From Gammaproteobacteria bacterium (GTDB taxonomy: Bacteria; Pseudomonadota; Gammaproteobacteria; Woeseiales; Woeseiaceae), in contig NYWX01000031.1 of NCBI GenBank assembly GCA_002685275.1, forward strand, positions 1 to 20,353: DNA of 20,353 bases. The letters run 5' to 3'. Both the position numbers and the translations under genes were made by a program. Below the pieces are notes generated by a model. The model worked only from the letters and a program-made list of their open reading frames with translations. It ran no database searches and was not told the DNA's origin. Position 1 is the stretch's first letter, and each line of letters starts with the position of its first letter. Positions 1 to 7,384 of the stretch are shown piece by piece.

Positions 1-1939
1 TATAGATGGTCGTGGTTGGCGGTCTGACGCCATAATTGAGCGCCGTGAGATCTCTCAATGGTTTATGAAAATAACAGAATATGCTGATGAGTTACTCGAT
101 GGACTTGATAATATGCCGGGCTGGCCAGAATCAGTTAAAACAATGCAGCGCAATTGGATTGGTCGCTCGGAAGGTGTTGAGCTTTCATTTAATGTGCTCG
201 GCTACAATAATACTTTGACAGTTTATACAACCAGACCAGATACACTCATGGGAGTTACATATATAGCTGTTGCAGTAGACCACCCGTTAGCTAAAGAGTC
301 AGCATTGACTAATCCTAAAATTGCAGCATTCATAGAGCAATGCAAGTTAAACGATGCTCAAGAAGCGACTTTGGAAACAATGGAAAAGCTTGGAATGCCA
401 CTAGGTATTTCTGCAACTCATCCATTAAGTGGCGATGAAATTCCATTATGGGTAGCAAATTTTGTTTTAATGTCATACGGAACTGGTGCTGTTATGGCTG
501 TTCCTGGCCATGATGCACGTGATTGGGAGTTTGCAAAAAAATATGATTTGCCAATTAGGCAGGTTATCTCACCATTAGATAATTCTGAAATTGATGTTGA
601 TCTAGAAGCATATCTTGATAAAGGTTTGCTAATAAATTCTGACCAATTTAATGGCCTCACTTCAAATGAGGCATTTGAAGCCATAGCTGATCATTTTGAA
701 AACACAGGTCTTGGCTGTAGAAAAGTCAATTATCGTTTGCGTGATTGGGGAGTATCACGTCAAAGGTATTGGGGCACACCTATTCCAATCATTTACTGCG
801 AAGATTGTGATGCAGTTCCTGTTCCAGAGGAACAATTACCAGTAGTTTTGCCTGAAGACGTTGAAGTAAAAGGAACTGGCTCCCCGCTTAAGGATATTCC
901 TGAGTTTGTTAATGTATCTTGTCCAAAATGCGGAAAAGCTGCAAGCCGCGAAACAGATACTTTTGATACTTTCATTGAGTCTTCTTGGTATTTTGCTCGT
1001 TACGCATGCCCAGATAATGATGTTTCTATGCTTGATAATCGCACTAAGTATTGGATGCCAGTTGATCAATATACAGGGGGTGTTGAGCATGCAATTTTGC
1101 ATTTACTTTATTCTAGATTCTTTCAACGTGTCATGCGTGATGAGGGATTAACTGATATATCTGAACCATTCACTAATTTAATGACACAAGGAATGGTTCT
1201 TAAAGATGGTGCAAAGATGTCAAAGGCAAAAGGTAATACAGTTGATCCAGAAGATCTGATAAGAAAATATGGTTCCGATACAGTACGTTTATTTATCATG
1301 TTTGCTGCTCCACCAGAACAAGCCCTGGAGTGGTCTAATGATGGCGCTCATGGAAGTTTTCGATTTCTTAATAGATTTTGGACTGCAGTCATTGATCATA
1401 TAAATGATGCTGAACCATCAGAACTTAAAATGAAAACTTTGACTAATTCTCAAAAAGATCTTCGTCGTAAGTTACACCAGACAATTTTTAAGATTGGCGA
1501 TGATTTTGGGCGTCGTAATAGCTTTAATACTGCTATAGCAGCATCAATGGAATTACTAAATGCTGTAAACAAATTTAAAGATTCATCAGAAAATGGCCGT
1601 GCAATAAAACATGAAGCACTTGAATCCATTGTTATAATGTTGTCTCCAATAGTACCTCATATTTGCCACGCATTATGGCAACATTTAGGTCATAAATCTG
1701 CACTTATTGACCAGCAATGGCCTAAATATGATGAGAGTGCAATTGCTCTTGATCTTGTTGAGATGGTGATACAAGTTAATGGTAAATTGCGTGCTAAAAT
1801 GTCTGTTTCTATTAATATCGACAATACTAAGATAGAGAAATTAGCGATGGATAATGAAAATGTAAAAAGATTTATTGATGGTAAGGCAGTAAAAAGAATT
1901 ATCATTGTGCCAGGAAAGTTGGTGAATATAGTTGTTTAA
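1..1939 (+). CDS. leuS: Leucyl-tRNA synthetase, 5' end cut off by the window edge
   Basis: Class I aminoacyl-tRNA synthetase that charges tRNA-Leu with leucine in the cytoplasm. The reading frame is open from base 2, before the first ATG at 65. The residues ahead of that ATG (DGRGWRSDAIIERREISQWF) match the conserved LeuRS region, so that ATG is internal and the gene starts outside the window. About 645 of a usual 860 or so residues are visible. The CP1 editing domain shows the threonine-rich TTRPDTL and GTGAVMAVPGHDARD motifs. Next come the zinc-type cysteines (YCEDC, CPKCG), DTFDTFIESSWYFARY, and the C-terminal VPGKLVNIVV. The catalytic signature reads KMSKA (1214-1228) rather than KMSKS. 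The HIGH motif lies upstream, outside the window. The 3' end overlaps lptE by 8 nt, an order common in beta- and gammaproteobacteria. The family call is very secure. Confidence 0.98.
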   Translation, partial: IDGRGWRSDAIIERREISQWFMKITEYADELLDGLDNMPGWPESVKTMQRNWIGRSEGVELSFNVLGYNNTLTVYTTRPDTLMGVTYIAVAVDHPLAKESALTNPKIAAFIEQCKLNDAQEATLETMEKLGMPLGISATHPLSGDEIPLWVANFVLMSYGTGAVMAVPGHDARDWEFAKKYDLPIRQVISPLDNSEIDVDLEAYLDKGLLINSDQFNGLTSNEAFEAIADHFENTGLGCRKVNYRLRDWGVSRQRYWGTPIPIIYCEDCDAVPVPEEQLPVVLPEDVEVKGTGSPLKDIPEFVNVSCPKCGKAASRETDTFDTFIESSWYFARYACPDNDVSMLDNRTKYWMPVDQYTGGVEHAILHLLYSRFFQRVMRDEGLTDISEPFTNLMTQGMVLKDGAKMSKAKGNTVDPEDLIRKYGSDTVRLFIMFAAPPEQALEWSNDGAHGSFRFLNRFWTAVIDHINDAEPSELKMKTLTNSQKDLRRKLHQTIFKIGDDFGRRNSFNTAIAASMELLNAVNKFKDSSENGRAIKHEALESIVIMLSPIVPHICHALWQHLGHKSALIDQQWPKYDESAIALDLVEMVIQVNGKLRAKMSVSINIDNTKIEKLAMDNENVKRFIDGKAVKRIIIVPGKLVNIVV

Positions 1940-2420
1940 AAAATATCGCTTAATCTTATTTTTGTTGATAATTAACTTGCTTTCTGCTTGTGGTTTTCAT
2001 TTACAAGGAGCTTTCAAAGCTCCTAGTAGTATGGAGCTAACTTATGTAGCAACTAATAATCAATATAGTGCTTTTTACAGAGAATTAAGGCTACAGCTTC
2101 TCTCTGCTGGCGTTAAATTAAGCGATTCTCCAGCTGATGCTACAGCTATTCTTAATATTCATTCTGATCAAACATCGCAAAGAGTCCTATCAGTTTCTGC
2201 TAGAAATGTACCTACTGAATATGAGGTTTTTTATACAATAAATTATAGCTTAAATAGCGGACAGTATGAGCTGATACCACGACAAACCTTAACTCTTACA
2301 AGAGACTACATTTATAATTCAACTCTTGTACTAGGAAAAGAGCGTGAGGAAGAATTAATTCGTGACGCTATTACAAAGGATTTGGTTAGAGTTGTTTTAA
2401 AGCAAATATCTACACTTTGA
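1932..2420 (+). CDS. lptE: LPS-assembly lipoprotein LptE
   Basis: Outer-membrane lipoprotein that plugs the LptD barrel and helps deliver LPS to the cell surface. The 162-residue protein starts with a lipoprotein signal: FKKYRL, a hydrophobic stretch, then the lipobox LLSAC followed by GFHLQG, the typical LptE N-terminus after the acylated Cys. Length fits the family. The start is TTG at 1932. An in-frame TAG lies immediately upstream (1929-1931), so no earlier start exists, and the next Met falls beyond the signal peptide. GGTGA at 1921-1925 is a plausible ribosome binding site with 6 nt spacing. The gene overlaps the end of leuS by 8 nt (TTGTTTAA), suggesting translational coupling. In many relatives holA follows directly; here hisI, cysS, sufE, yidD and a Trm112-like gene intervene. 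Confidence 0.93.
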   Translation: MFKKYRLILFLLIINLLSACGFHLQGAFKAPSSMELTYVATNNQYSAFYRELRLQLLSAGVKLSDSPADATAILNIHSDQTSQRVLSVSARNVPTEYEVFYTINYSLNSGQYELIPRQTLTLTRDYIYNSTLVLGKEREEELIRDAITKDLVRVVLKQISTL

Positions 2421-2425
2421 ATTAT

Positions 2426-2443
2426 AAATTTTTTAAAAAATTT
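2426..2443. repeat. Perfect AT-only palindrome between convergent lptE and hisI
   Basis: AAATTTTTTAAAAAATTT is an exact 18-bp self-complementary sequence filling most of the 23-nt gap between the lptE stop and the hisI stop. It contains no G or C, so it would make a weak hairpin. Its T-runs on both strands could still assist bidirectional termination. Calling it a terminator is inference only. Confidence 0.4.
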
Positions 2444-2932
2444 TCATAAAATAGTGGGATTAGGCGCATCTCCATATATATCTTTTGGATCAAATACTTT
2501 CTTTGGCTCCGTCCACTCAAGACAGACATCACCCTTTATCTGCTTAGATTCAAAATCTTTACCCACTGGCACTTTACGATAAAAGCAGCTGCGATAACCT
2601 ACATGGCAGCTTGCACCCCCAGTAACATTTACTCTCAGCCATATACAGTCCTGATCATCATCAATCAGTAACTGTTGAACTTTTTGAGTAAAGCCGCTTG
2701 TAGATCCTTTATGCCATAGAACCTGACGACTGCGACTAAAATAGTGGGCTTCACCACTAGCAATGGTTAACTTCAGCGCCTCACTATTCATAAAGCCCTG
2801 CATTAGGAGTTCACCACTATTATAATCTGTAGTGACAACTGTGATTAATCCGCGGTCGTCGAATTTTGGCGCTAAATTATCGCCTTCTTCAACTTGTTCG
2901 ATAGAATTACGATTTTGAAAATTAACAGACAT
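2444..2932 (-). CDS. hisI: Phosphoribosyl-AMP cyclohydrolase (stand-alone HisI)
   Basis: Hydrolyses phosphoribosyl-AMP to ProFAR, the third step of histidine synthesis; a cytoplasmic metalloenzyme. The 162-residue protein is the cyclohydrolase domain alone, with no HisE part. Visible motifs are [27 protein letters not shown], the acidic metal site DDDQD (residues 91-95) and [12 protein letters not shown] with Cys109 and Cys116. The usual motif is DCDxD, whose Cys is a zinc ligand. Here that position is Asp92, with a Cys at 96 instead. The [15 protein letters not shown] style resembles an alphaproteobacterial-like subfamily as I remember it. Start is ATG at 2932, with AAGG about 8 nt upstream on the minus strand. 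The gene lies apart from any histidine operon, convergent with lptE and divergent from cysS. Confidence 0.93.
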   Translation of the reverse strand: MSVNFQNRNSIEQVEEGDNLAPKFDDRGLITVVTTDYNSGELLMQGFMNSEALKLTIASGEAHYFSRSRQVLWHKGSTSGFTQKVQQLLIDDDQDCIWLRVNVTGGASCHVGYRSCFYRKVPVGKDFESKQIKGDVCLEWTEPKKVFDPKDIYGDAPNPTIL

Positions 2933-2971
2933 GGCTTGTACCTTAAGTCCTTAAAAATTTTTATATGAGTA

Positions 2972-3000
2972 AGAATACCGGGCATAGCAGTTAGCGGCAA
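2972..3000 (-). promoter_or_regulatory. Candidate sigma70-type promoter for hisI
   Basis: On the minus strand, TTGCCG (2995-3000) and TATTCT (2972-2977) are separated by exactly 17 nt, each matching 4 of 6 consensus positions. Transcription would begin about 30 nt upstream of the hisI ATG. The match is only moderate; the position in the divergent 111-nt gap is the main support. Confidence 0.35.
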
Positions 3001-3002
3001 TA

Positions 3003-3029
3003 TTGATATGATAAGTCTTCTACTATAAT
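3003..3029 (+). promoter_or_regulatory. Candidate sigma70-type promoter for cysS
   Basis: TTGATA (3003-3008, 5 of 6 to consensus) and a perfect TATAAT (3024-3029) are separated by 15 nt, shorter than the 17-nt optimum. A start site about 7 nt after the -10 box would leave a leader of only about 8 nt before the cysS ATG at 3044. If used, it could drive the long plus-strand run that follows. Confidence 0.5.
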
Positions 3030-3043
3030 TAAATTTAAGAAAT

Positions 3044-4426
3044 ATGACATTGCAGCTATTTGATACTCTCCAGGGCAAAAAAGTTGAATTTACCCCCCTA
3101 AAAGAGGGTGAAGTAACTATGTATCTGTGCGGCCCTACAGTCTATAACTATGCGCATATTGGTAATGCTAGACCTGCTGTGGTTTTTGACCTACTTGCGA
3201 GGCTACTGCGGCGCAGTTATAAATTAAAATTTGTTCGAAATTTTACCGATGTTGATGACAAGATAAATGCAACATCGATTGAGACTGGCAAAACCATTGA
3301 AGAGATAACTGCAAAATACATAACTGCTTATAACCAAGATATGAGTGCATTAAGTGTTTGCAGTCCTGATGCTGAGCCGCGTGCAACAGAAAATATCACC
3401 GAAATGATTACAATGATTGAAGTGCTCATTACAAAAGGGTTTGCTTATGAGTCAGAAGGACATGTTTTATTTGATGTATCTTCAAATGAAAATTATGGAG
3501 TGTTATCTAAGCGAAATTTAAAAGAGATGATTGCGGGTGCTAGAGTTGAAGTTGCACCCTACAAAAAAGCTGCCCATGATTTTGTGTTATGGAAACCATC
3601 AACTCCAGATTTGCCAGGCTGGGATTCTCCGTGGGGCCGAGGTCGGCCCGGATGGCATATTGAGTGCTCTGCTATGGCTGAAAAACATTTAGGAAAAACA
3701 ATAGATATTCATGCTGGTGGTCTTGATTTAGTTTTTCCTCATCATGAAAATGAAATGGCACAAAGTTGTTGCGCTAATGATGGTAAGCCATTTGCCCGCT
3801 ATTGGCTGCACAATGGTTTTCTAAGCATGAATCAAACAAAGATGTCTAAATCACTTGGAAATGTATTATTTGTTCATGACATGTTAAAGACCATACCGGG
3901 GGAGGTAATACGCTTGGCATTATTAAGCGCTCATTATAAGCAGCCGTTAGATTGGTCTGATGATTCAATTAGTTCCGCTCGTCGTAAATTAGATCGATTT
4001 TATGGCGCTTTACAAGGAATAAATATCCCAGAAGAATCCATTTTGGAAACCAATGTACCTGAGGATATTATTTTAGCATTAGAGGACGATCTTAATTCTC
4101 CATTAGCTATTTCGGTCTTATTTAATCTAGCAAGAGATCTAAATAGAGCAACTAGTCAAGAAGAAAAAGAGAAAATTGCTGCCTTGTTAAGCGTTGGCGG
4201 ACAATTTATGGGCTTATTAAAGAATGATCCTAACAAATGGTTTACTGAAATTTCTGAGTGTGATATTTCTTCAGAAGAAATTGAAGAATTAATTAAGAAA
4301 CGACAAACCGCAAAAGAAGCTAAGGATTTTAGGACCGCAGACAAAATTCGTAATCAACTTGTTGATGCTGGTATAAATATCCAAGATGGCCGTGATGGTA
4401 CTAGTTGGCGCAGGAATAAACTTTGA
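3044..4426 (+). CDS. cysS: Cysteinyl-tRNA synthetase
   Basis: Class I synthetase charging tRNA-Cys in the cytoplasm. Its 460 residues match the usual size (E. coli 461). The HIGH motif appears as HIGN (residues 38-41) and KMSKS is intact (266-270). The expected zinc ligands are all present: Cys29 in CGPTVY, Cys208 in HIECSAMA, and His233 and Glu237 in FPHHENEM. The C-terminal anticodon-binding part ends in the typical RTADKIRNQL and DGRDGTSWRR. Start is ATG at 3044, only about 15 nt downstream of a TATAAT box, so the leader would be very short and no clear Shine-Dalgarno is seen. The stop overlaps the sufE start by 4 nt (TTGA). cysS opens the 13-gene plus-strand run. The family call is secure. 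Confidence 0.98.
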   Translation: MTLQLFDTLQGKKVEFTPLKEGEVTMYLCGPTVYNYAHIGNARPAVVFDLLARLLRRSYKLKFVRNFTDVDDKINATSIETGKTIEEITAKYITAYNQDMSALSVCSPDAEPRATENITEMITMIEVLITKGFAYESEGHVLFDVSSNENYGVLSKRNLKEMIAGARVEVAPYKKAAHDFVLWKPSTPDLPGWDSPWGRGRPGWHIECSAMAEKHLGKTIDIHAGGLDLVFPHHENEMAQSCCANDGKPFARYWLHNGFLSMNQTKMSKSLGNVLFVHDMLKTIPGEVIRLALLSAHYKQPLDWSDDSISSARRKLDRFYGALQGINIPEESILETNVPEDIILALEDDLNSPLAISVLFNLARDLNRATSQEEKEKIAALLSVGGQFMGLLKNDPNKWFTEISECDISSEEIEELIKKRQTAKEAKDFRTADKIRNQLVDAGINIQDGRDGTSWRRNKL

Positions 4427-4839
4427 TTAATGAGATACAAATAGCACAAAAAGAACTTATCAAGGATTTTGATATTTTTGAAAACTGGATTGATCGTTAT
4501 CAATATATTATTGATATGGGTCGCCGTTTACCTAATTTTCCTGATTCTTATCGAATAGATAAAAACTTAATTCCAGGATGTCAGTCACAAGTTTGGTTTG
4601 TGGCTCAAGAAGAGGGCGGACGCTTACATTTTCAAGCAATTAGTGACGCTGCCATTGTATCTGGCTTAATTGCTCTTTTACTTCGCCTATATAATGGTCG
4701 CACACCAAAAGATATTTTGGACACACCTCCAGATTTTGTAAAGTCATTGCAGCTAGAAGACCACTTAAGCCCAACACGCAGTAATGGTTTATCGTCTATG
4801 TTAGCGGCAATTCGAAGTTTCGCAACTAATGCTATTTAG
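4423..4839 (+). CDS. sufE: SufE-like sulfur acceptor for Fe-S cluster assembly
   Basis: SufE proteins take persulfide sulfur from the cysteine desulfurase SufS and pass it to the Fe-S scaffold. The 138-residue product has the family shape: an N-terminal [19 protein letters not shown] helix, then GRRLP, then the active-site Cys53 in [10 protein letters not shown], and the C-terminal [11 protein letters not shown] segment. Length is typical. The start is TTG at 4423, overlapping the cysS stop as TTGA. AGGA at 4412-4415 gives 7 nt spacing, and no in-frame ATG is available near the N-terminus. No sufS, sufBCD or isc genes lie nearby, so its partner must be elsewhere. The sequence style ([21 protein letters not shown]) recalls alphaproteobacterial SufE, an impression that needs a tree. 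Confidence 0.93.
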   Translation: MINEIQIAQKELIKDFDIFENWIDRYQYIIDMGRRLPNFPDSYRIDKNLIPGCQSQVWFVAQEEGGRLHFQAISDAAIVSGLIALLLRLYNGRTPKDILDTPPDFVKSLQLEDHLSPTRSNGLSSMLAAIRSFATNAI

Positions 4840-4847
4840 AGTTTCTG

Positions 4848-5087
4848 ATGATTAAGTTTATAAATAAAATACTTTCATGGCCTCTTATCCTCATTTTAAA
4901 ATTTTATAAGCTTGTATTATCTCCATGGCTTGGAGTGAATTGCCGATTTACCCCGACATGTTCCCAATATGCAATAGAAGCATTAGAGAAGCATGGGATC
5001 TTTAAGGGTATATGGTTAACGACTCATCGTATTAGTCGTTGTCATCCCTGGGGTGGTTCAGGATTTGACCCAGTTTCTAAAAATTAA
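4848..5087 (+). CDS. yidD: Membrane protein insertion efficiency factor YidD
   Basis: Small inner-membrane-associated protein thought to help YidC-dependent insertion of membrane proteins. At 79 residues it has the family length. An N-terminal amphipathic/hydrophobic stretch (residues about 10-28, [16 protein letters not shown]) precedes the conserved cysteine signature [16 protein letters not shown], then [17 protein letters not shown]. Start is ATG at 4848, 8 nt after the sufE stop. In many bacteria yidD sits in rpmH-rnpA-yidD-yidC near the replication origin. Here it lies behind cysS and sufE, so its usual partners are not adjacent. Confidence 0.95.
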   Translation: MIKFINKILSWPLILILKFYKLVLSPWLGVNCRFTPTCSQYAIEALEKHGIFKGIWLTTHRISRCHPWGGSGFDPVSKN

Positions 5088-5129
5088 TTTGTTTACCCAA
5101 AAAATATATAAAAGCATTATTATAATGAT

Positions 5130-5384
5130 ATGAATAAACATCTCTTAACAATTTTACGATGCCCAATCTCAAAAAAAGGCCTTAATATTCTAAAAAAAGA
5201 TCAATTAAGCCTCATAAATTCTGCAATTGATGATGGAGCCTTGGTTAATCATGAGGGTAATTTAGTAATTGATCGCCTTGAAGGGGCCCTCATAACGGAT
5301 GACAATAAGCTTATTTATCCAGTCAACGATGGCATTCCTGTACTACTTGAGGAGGAGTCTATAAGTATGGAGCAGCTTGCTTGA
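5130..5384 (+). CDS. Trm112-like / UPF0434 family protein, longer variant
   Basis: Small Trm112-fold protein (84 residues) related to E. coli YcaR. Bacterial members have no settled role; the eukaryotic and archaeal relative Trm112 activates methyltransferases. Motifs are the N-terminal LLTILRCPISKKGL and the C-terminal YPVNDGIPVLLEEE. The usual zinc-type CPxC is reduced to one Cys (CPIS), so zinc binding looks unlikely. An insert of about 25 residues between these halves (GALVNHEGNLVIDRLEGALI region) makes it longer than the 60-residue YcaR. Such long forms exist elsewhere from memory. The start ATG at 5130 follows a 42-nt AT-rich gap after yidD. TATAAT at 5121-5126 is too close to the ATG to be its promoter. 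The stop overlaps holA by 4 nt (TTGA). Confidence 0.85.
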   Translation: MNKHLLTILRCPISKKGLNILKKDQLSLINSAIDDGALVNHEGNLVIDRLEGALITDDNKLIYPVNDGIPVLLEEESISMEQLA

Positions 5385-6382
5385 AGGTCCAAGGTAATCA
5401 ACTTTCCTTACATCTTAATAAATCTCTAGCTCCTTGTTACCTTGTTTCTGGTGATGAGTTTTTATTAGTGGATGAGGCTTTAGATAGTATTCGTGAAAAA
5501 GCACGTAATAATGGTTTTTTATCACGTGAATTACATATAGCAACACCAGGTTTTGATTGGTCTTTATTAAAAGCTTCGATGGGAAATTTATCTCTTTTTA
5601 CAGAGAAGCGAATTATTGAGTTGCGTTTACCGACAGGTAAACCAGGAAAGGTTGGGAGCGCCACAATAATCGATATCGTAAAGCAAATAGATTCTGATAT
5701 TTTATTTATTGTTGTAAGTTCAAAACTTGATCGAACCAGCGGTTCATCAAAGTGGGTAAAAGCAATGGATCAAAAGGGGGTTTTATTGCCATTTTGGCCA
5801 ATAGACATAAATGAATTACCCAGATGGATTTTACATAGAATGAAATCGTTAGGCATGCAGCCAGACAGAGAAGCGGTAATGCTGATTACCAACCGGGTAG
5901 AAGGCAATCTTCTTGCAGCGCACCAAGAAATTGAAAAACTTCGCCTTATTCTTGGAGAAGGTGCTGTAAGTGTAGAGGCTGCAAGTAAAGCAGTGGCAAA
6001 TAATAGTCGTTATGATGTTTTCAAATTGATAGATGCAGCACTTAAAGGAGATAGTCATCGCTCTATAAAAATTCTTGGGAGATTACGTAAAGAGGGCGTA
6101 GAGCCAGTTATTATTACGTGGGCACTATCTCGAGAGATAAGAATTTTAGCATTGGTGGATGATGCTATTAGACAGGGAGAAGAGATTGATAAAGCTATGC
6201 AAAAGCCAGGTATATGGCAAAGTAGGAAAAACCTTATCCGTCATTGTGTGAATCGACATCAGCAGGGCGATTTTAATAAAATGCTAAAAGTTACAGGACG
6301 TGCAGATATGACAGCCAAAGGTCAAATTTCCGGGGATCCTTGGCTTGTAGCAACAGATATAATTCTGAGCTTGTCACAGTGA
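5381..6382 (+). CDS. holA: DNA polymerase III subunit delta
   Basis: The delta subunit of the clamp loader, which opens the beta sliding clamp so it can be placed on DNA. The 333-residue protein fits the family (E. coli HolA 343). Recognisable stretches are YLVSGDEFLLVDEAL near the N-terminus, LSLFTEKRIIELRLP, EGNLLAAHQEIEKL in the middle, and the C-terminal collar-domain region (RYDVFKLIDAALKGD, then REIRILALVDDAI). The start is TTG at 5381, forming a TTGA overlap with the preceding stop. GGAG at 5369-5372 gives 8 nt spacing. It overlaps nadD at its 3' end. The lptE-holA adjacency typical of relatives is broken by the hisI-to-Trm112 insert; holA-nadD is retained. Confidence 0.93.
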   Translation: MKVQGNQLSLHLNKSLAPCYLVSGDEFLLVDEALDSIREKARNNGFLSRELHIATPGFDWSLLKASMGNLSLFTEKRIIELRLPTGKPGKVGSATIIDIVKQIDSDILFIVVSSKLDRTSGSSKWVKAMDQKGVLLPFWPIDINELPRWILHRMKSLGMQPDREAVMLITNRVEGNLLAAHQEIEKLRLILGEGAVSVEAASKAVANNSRYDVFKLIDAALKGDSHRSIKILGRLRKEGVEPVIITWALSREIRILALVDDAIRQGEEIDKAMQKPGIWQSRKNLIRHCVNRHQQGDFNKMLKVTGRADMTAKGQISGDPWLVATDIILSLSQ

Positions 6383-7035
6383 GCCCTAGTTATCCAATTG
6401 GTATATTCGGTGGCACATTTGACCCTATTCATTACGGCCACTTGCGAGCCGCATGCGAAATATTAAATATAATTCAGCTTGGTGAAATTAGGTTTTTACC
6501 ATGCGGAAACCCATCTCATCGTAAGCTTACGTTAGCTGATTCTGAGACAAGGCTTCGCATGGTGAATGCAGCCATAAAGGAACATAAAAATTTTGTAATT
6601 GATGATCGTGAGGTACGTCGAAAAGAGCTATCTTATTCCATTGATACGTTGACAAGTTTGCGTGAGGATTATAGAGACATTTCTTTATGTCTAATAATAG
6701 GTATGGATGCATTTATTTGCTTGCATAAATGGCACCGTTGGGAAGAAATCTTGAACTTTTCTCACATTATTGTTGTTGATAGGCCTGGATGCAATTTACC
6801 AAATTCTGGTTTACTAAATAATTTAATCAGAGATAAAGGGACAAAAAATATAAGAAAATTACATGATTTGACGCATGGCTTTATTTACGTCCAAGCCGTA
6901 ACTCAAATGGATATTGCTTCAACTAAAATCAGGGAATTAGCGACTAAAGGTATAAATTTACAATTTCTTGTCCCAGAAGCTGTTATAGATATCATTAAAG
7001 AGGAAAATTTATATATGAGCGAAATGAATGAATAG
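6379..7035 (+). CDS. nadD: Nicotinate-nucleotide adenylyltransferase
   Basis: Transfers AMP from ATP to nicotinate mononucleotide, giving deamido-NAD, in NAD synthesis. The nucleotidyltransferase signature GIFGGTFDPIHYGHLRA is at residues 8-24. Further motifs are GMDAFICLHKWHRW and, near the C-terminus, IASTKIRE, the counterpart of the ISSTxIR motif. I chose the GTG at 6379, which overlaps the holA stop as GTGA and leaves four residues before the conserved glycine-rich strand (218 aa). The frame is open to a TTG at 6340, but that would add 13 residues inside holA with no family support. The gene overlaps rsfS by 8 nt. nadD-rsfS-rlmH is a widely conserved trio. Confidence 0.95.
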   Translation: MSPSYPIGIFGGTFDPIHYGHLRAACEILNIIQLGEIRFLPCGNPSHRKLTLADSETRLRMVNAAIKEHKNFVIDDREVRRKELSYSIDTLTSLREDYRDISLCLIIGMDAFICLHKWHRWEEILNFSHIIVVDRPGCNLPNSGLLNNLIRDKGTKNIRKLHDLTHGFIYVQAVTQMDIASTKIRELATKGINLQFLVPEAVIDIIKEENLYMSEMNE

Positions 7036-7381
7036 TGAAAAGCTAAGTAATCTCATTTTAGATGCTTTAGAAGAAATAAAAGGATTGGACATTGTGAAGC
7101 TTGATGTAAGTGCTATGACGACCGTTACTGATTTTATGATTATTGCAAGCGGAACTTCCAGCCGTCACGTTCAGGCGCTGATTGATAATGTTTCAGAACG
7201 CGTAAAGGCTGTGGGTCACAAACCTTTGGGGGTTGAAGGTGAAAGCGGTGGTGAATGGGTATTGCTAGATCTTCAAGATGCATTAGTTCACGTTATGCTT
7301 CCTAAGATTAGAGAATTCTATAATTTAGAAAATTTGTGGTCAATTAAACCCTCTGAAAATATAAAATTAACTGACATTTAA
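7028..7381 (+). CDS. rsfS: Ribosomal silencing factor RsfS (Iojap family)
   Basis: Binds ribosomal protein uL14 on the 50S subunit and blocks subunit joining during starvation. The 117 residues cover the whole DUF143/Iojap domain: KLDVSAMTTVTDFMIIASGTSSRHVQAL, GHKPLGVEGESGGEWVLLDL and VHVMLPKIREFYNLENLWS. The length is slightly above E. coli RsfS (105). The ATG at 7028 lies inside the last codons of nadD, with the 8-nt overlap ATGAATAG, which suggests coupled translation. rlmH follows after 3 nt, putting two 50S-directed factors side by side. Confidence 0.96.
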   Translation: MNSEKLSNLILDALEEIKGLDIVKLDVSAMTTVTDFMIIASGTSSRHVQALIDNVSERVKAVGHKPLGVEGESGGEWVLLDLQDALVHVMLPKIREFYNLENLWSIKPSENIKLTDI

Positions 7382-7384
7382 CTT

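Noticed and set aside
836..1151. Antisense and alternate-frame reading frames within leuS (and similar ones inside hisI, yhdP, pmbA and other genes).
   Set aside because: They lie fully inside well-supported genes, have no recognisable motifs and no start signals; they are shadows of the real coding frames.
3091..3113. C-run and G-run near the cysS start that could pair as an RNA hairpin regulating translation.
   Set aside because: Pairing is limited to about 4 bp and lies within conserved-length coding sequence; no T-box or other known tRNA-sensing element is recognisable.
5121..5126. TATAAT just upstream of the Trm112-like gene as its promoter.
   Set aside because: It ends 3 nt before the ATG, so transcription would begin inside the gene; the stretch is simply AT-rich.
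6340..6378. Longer nadD form starting at TTG 6340.
   Set aside because: The extra 13 residues lie inside holA, have no family counterpart, and the GTG at 6379 makes a GTGA overlap like the other junctions.
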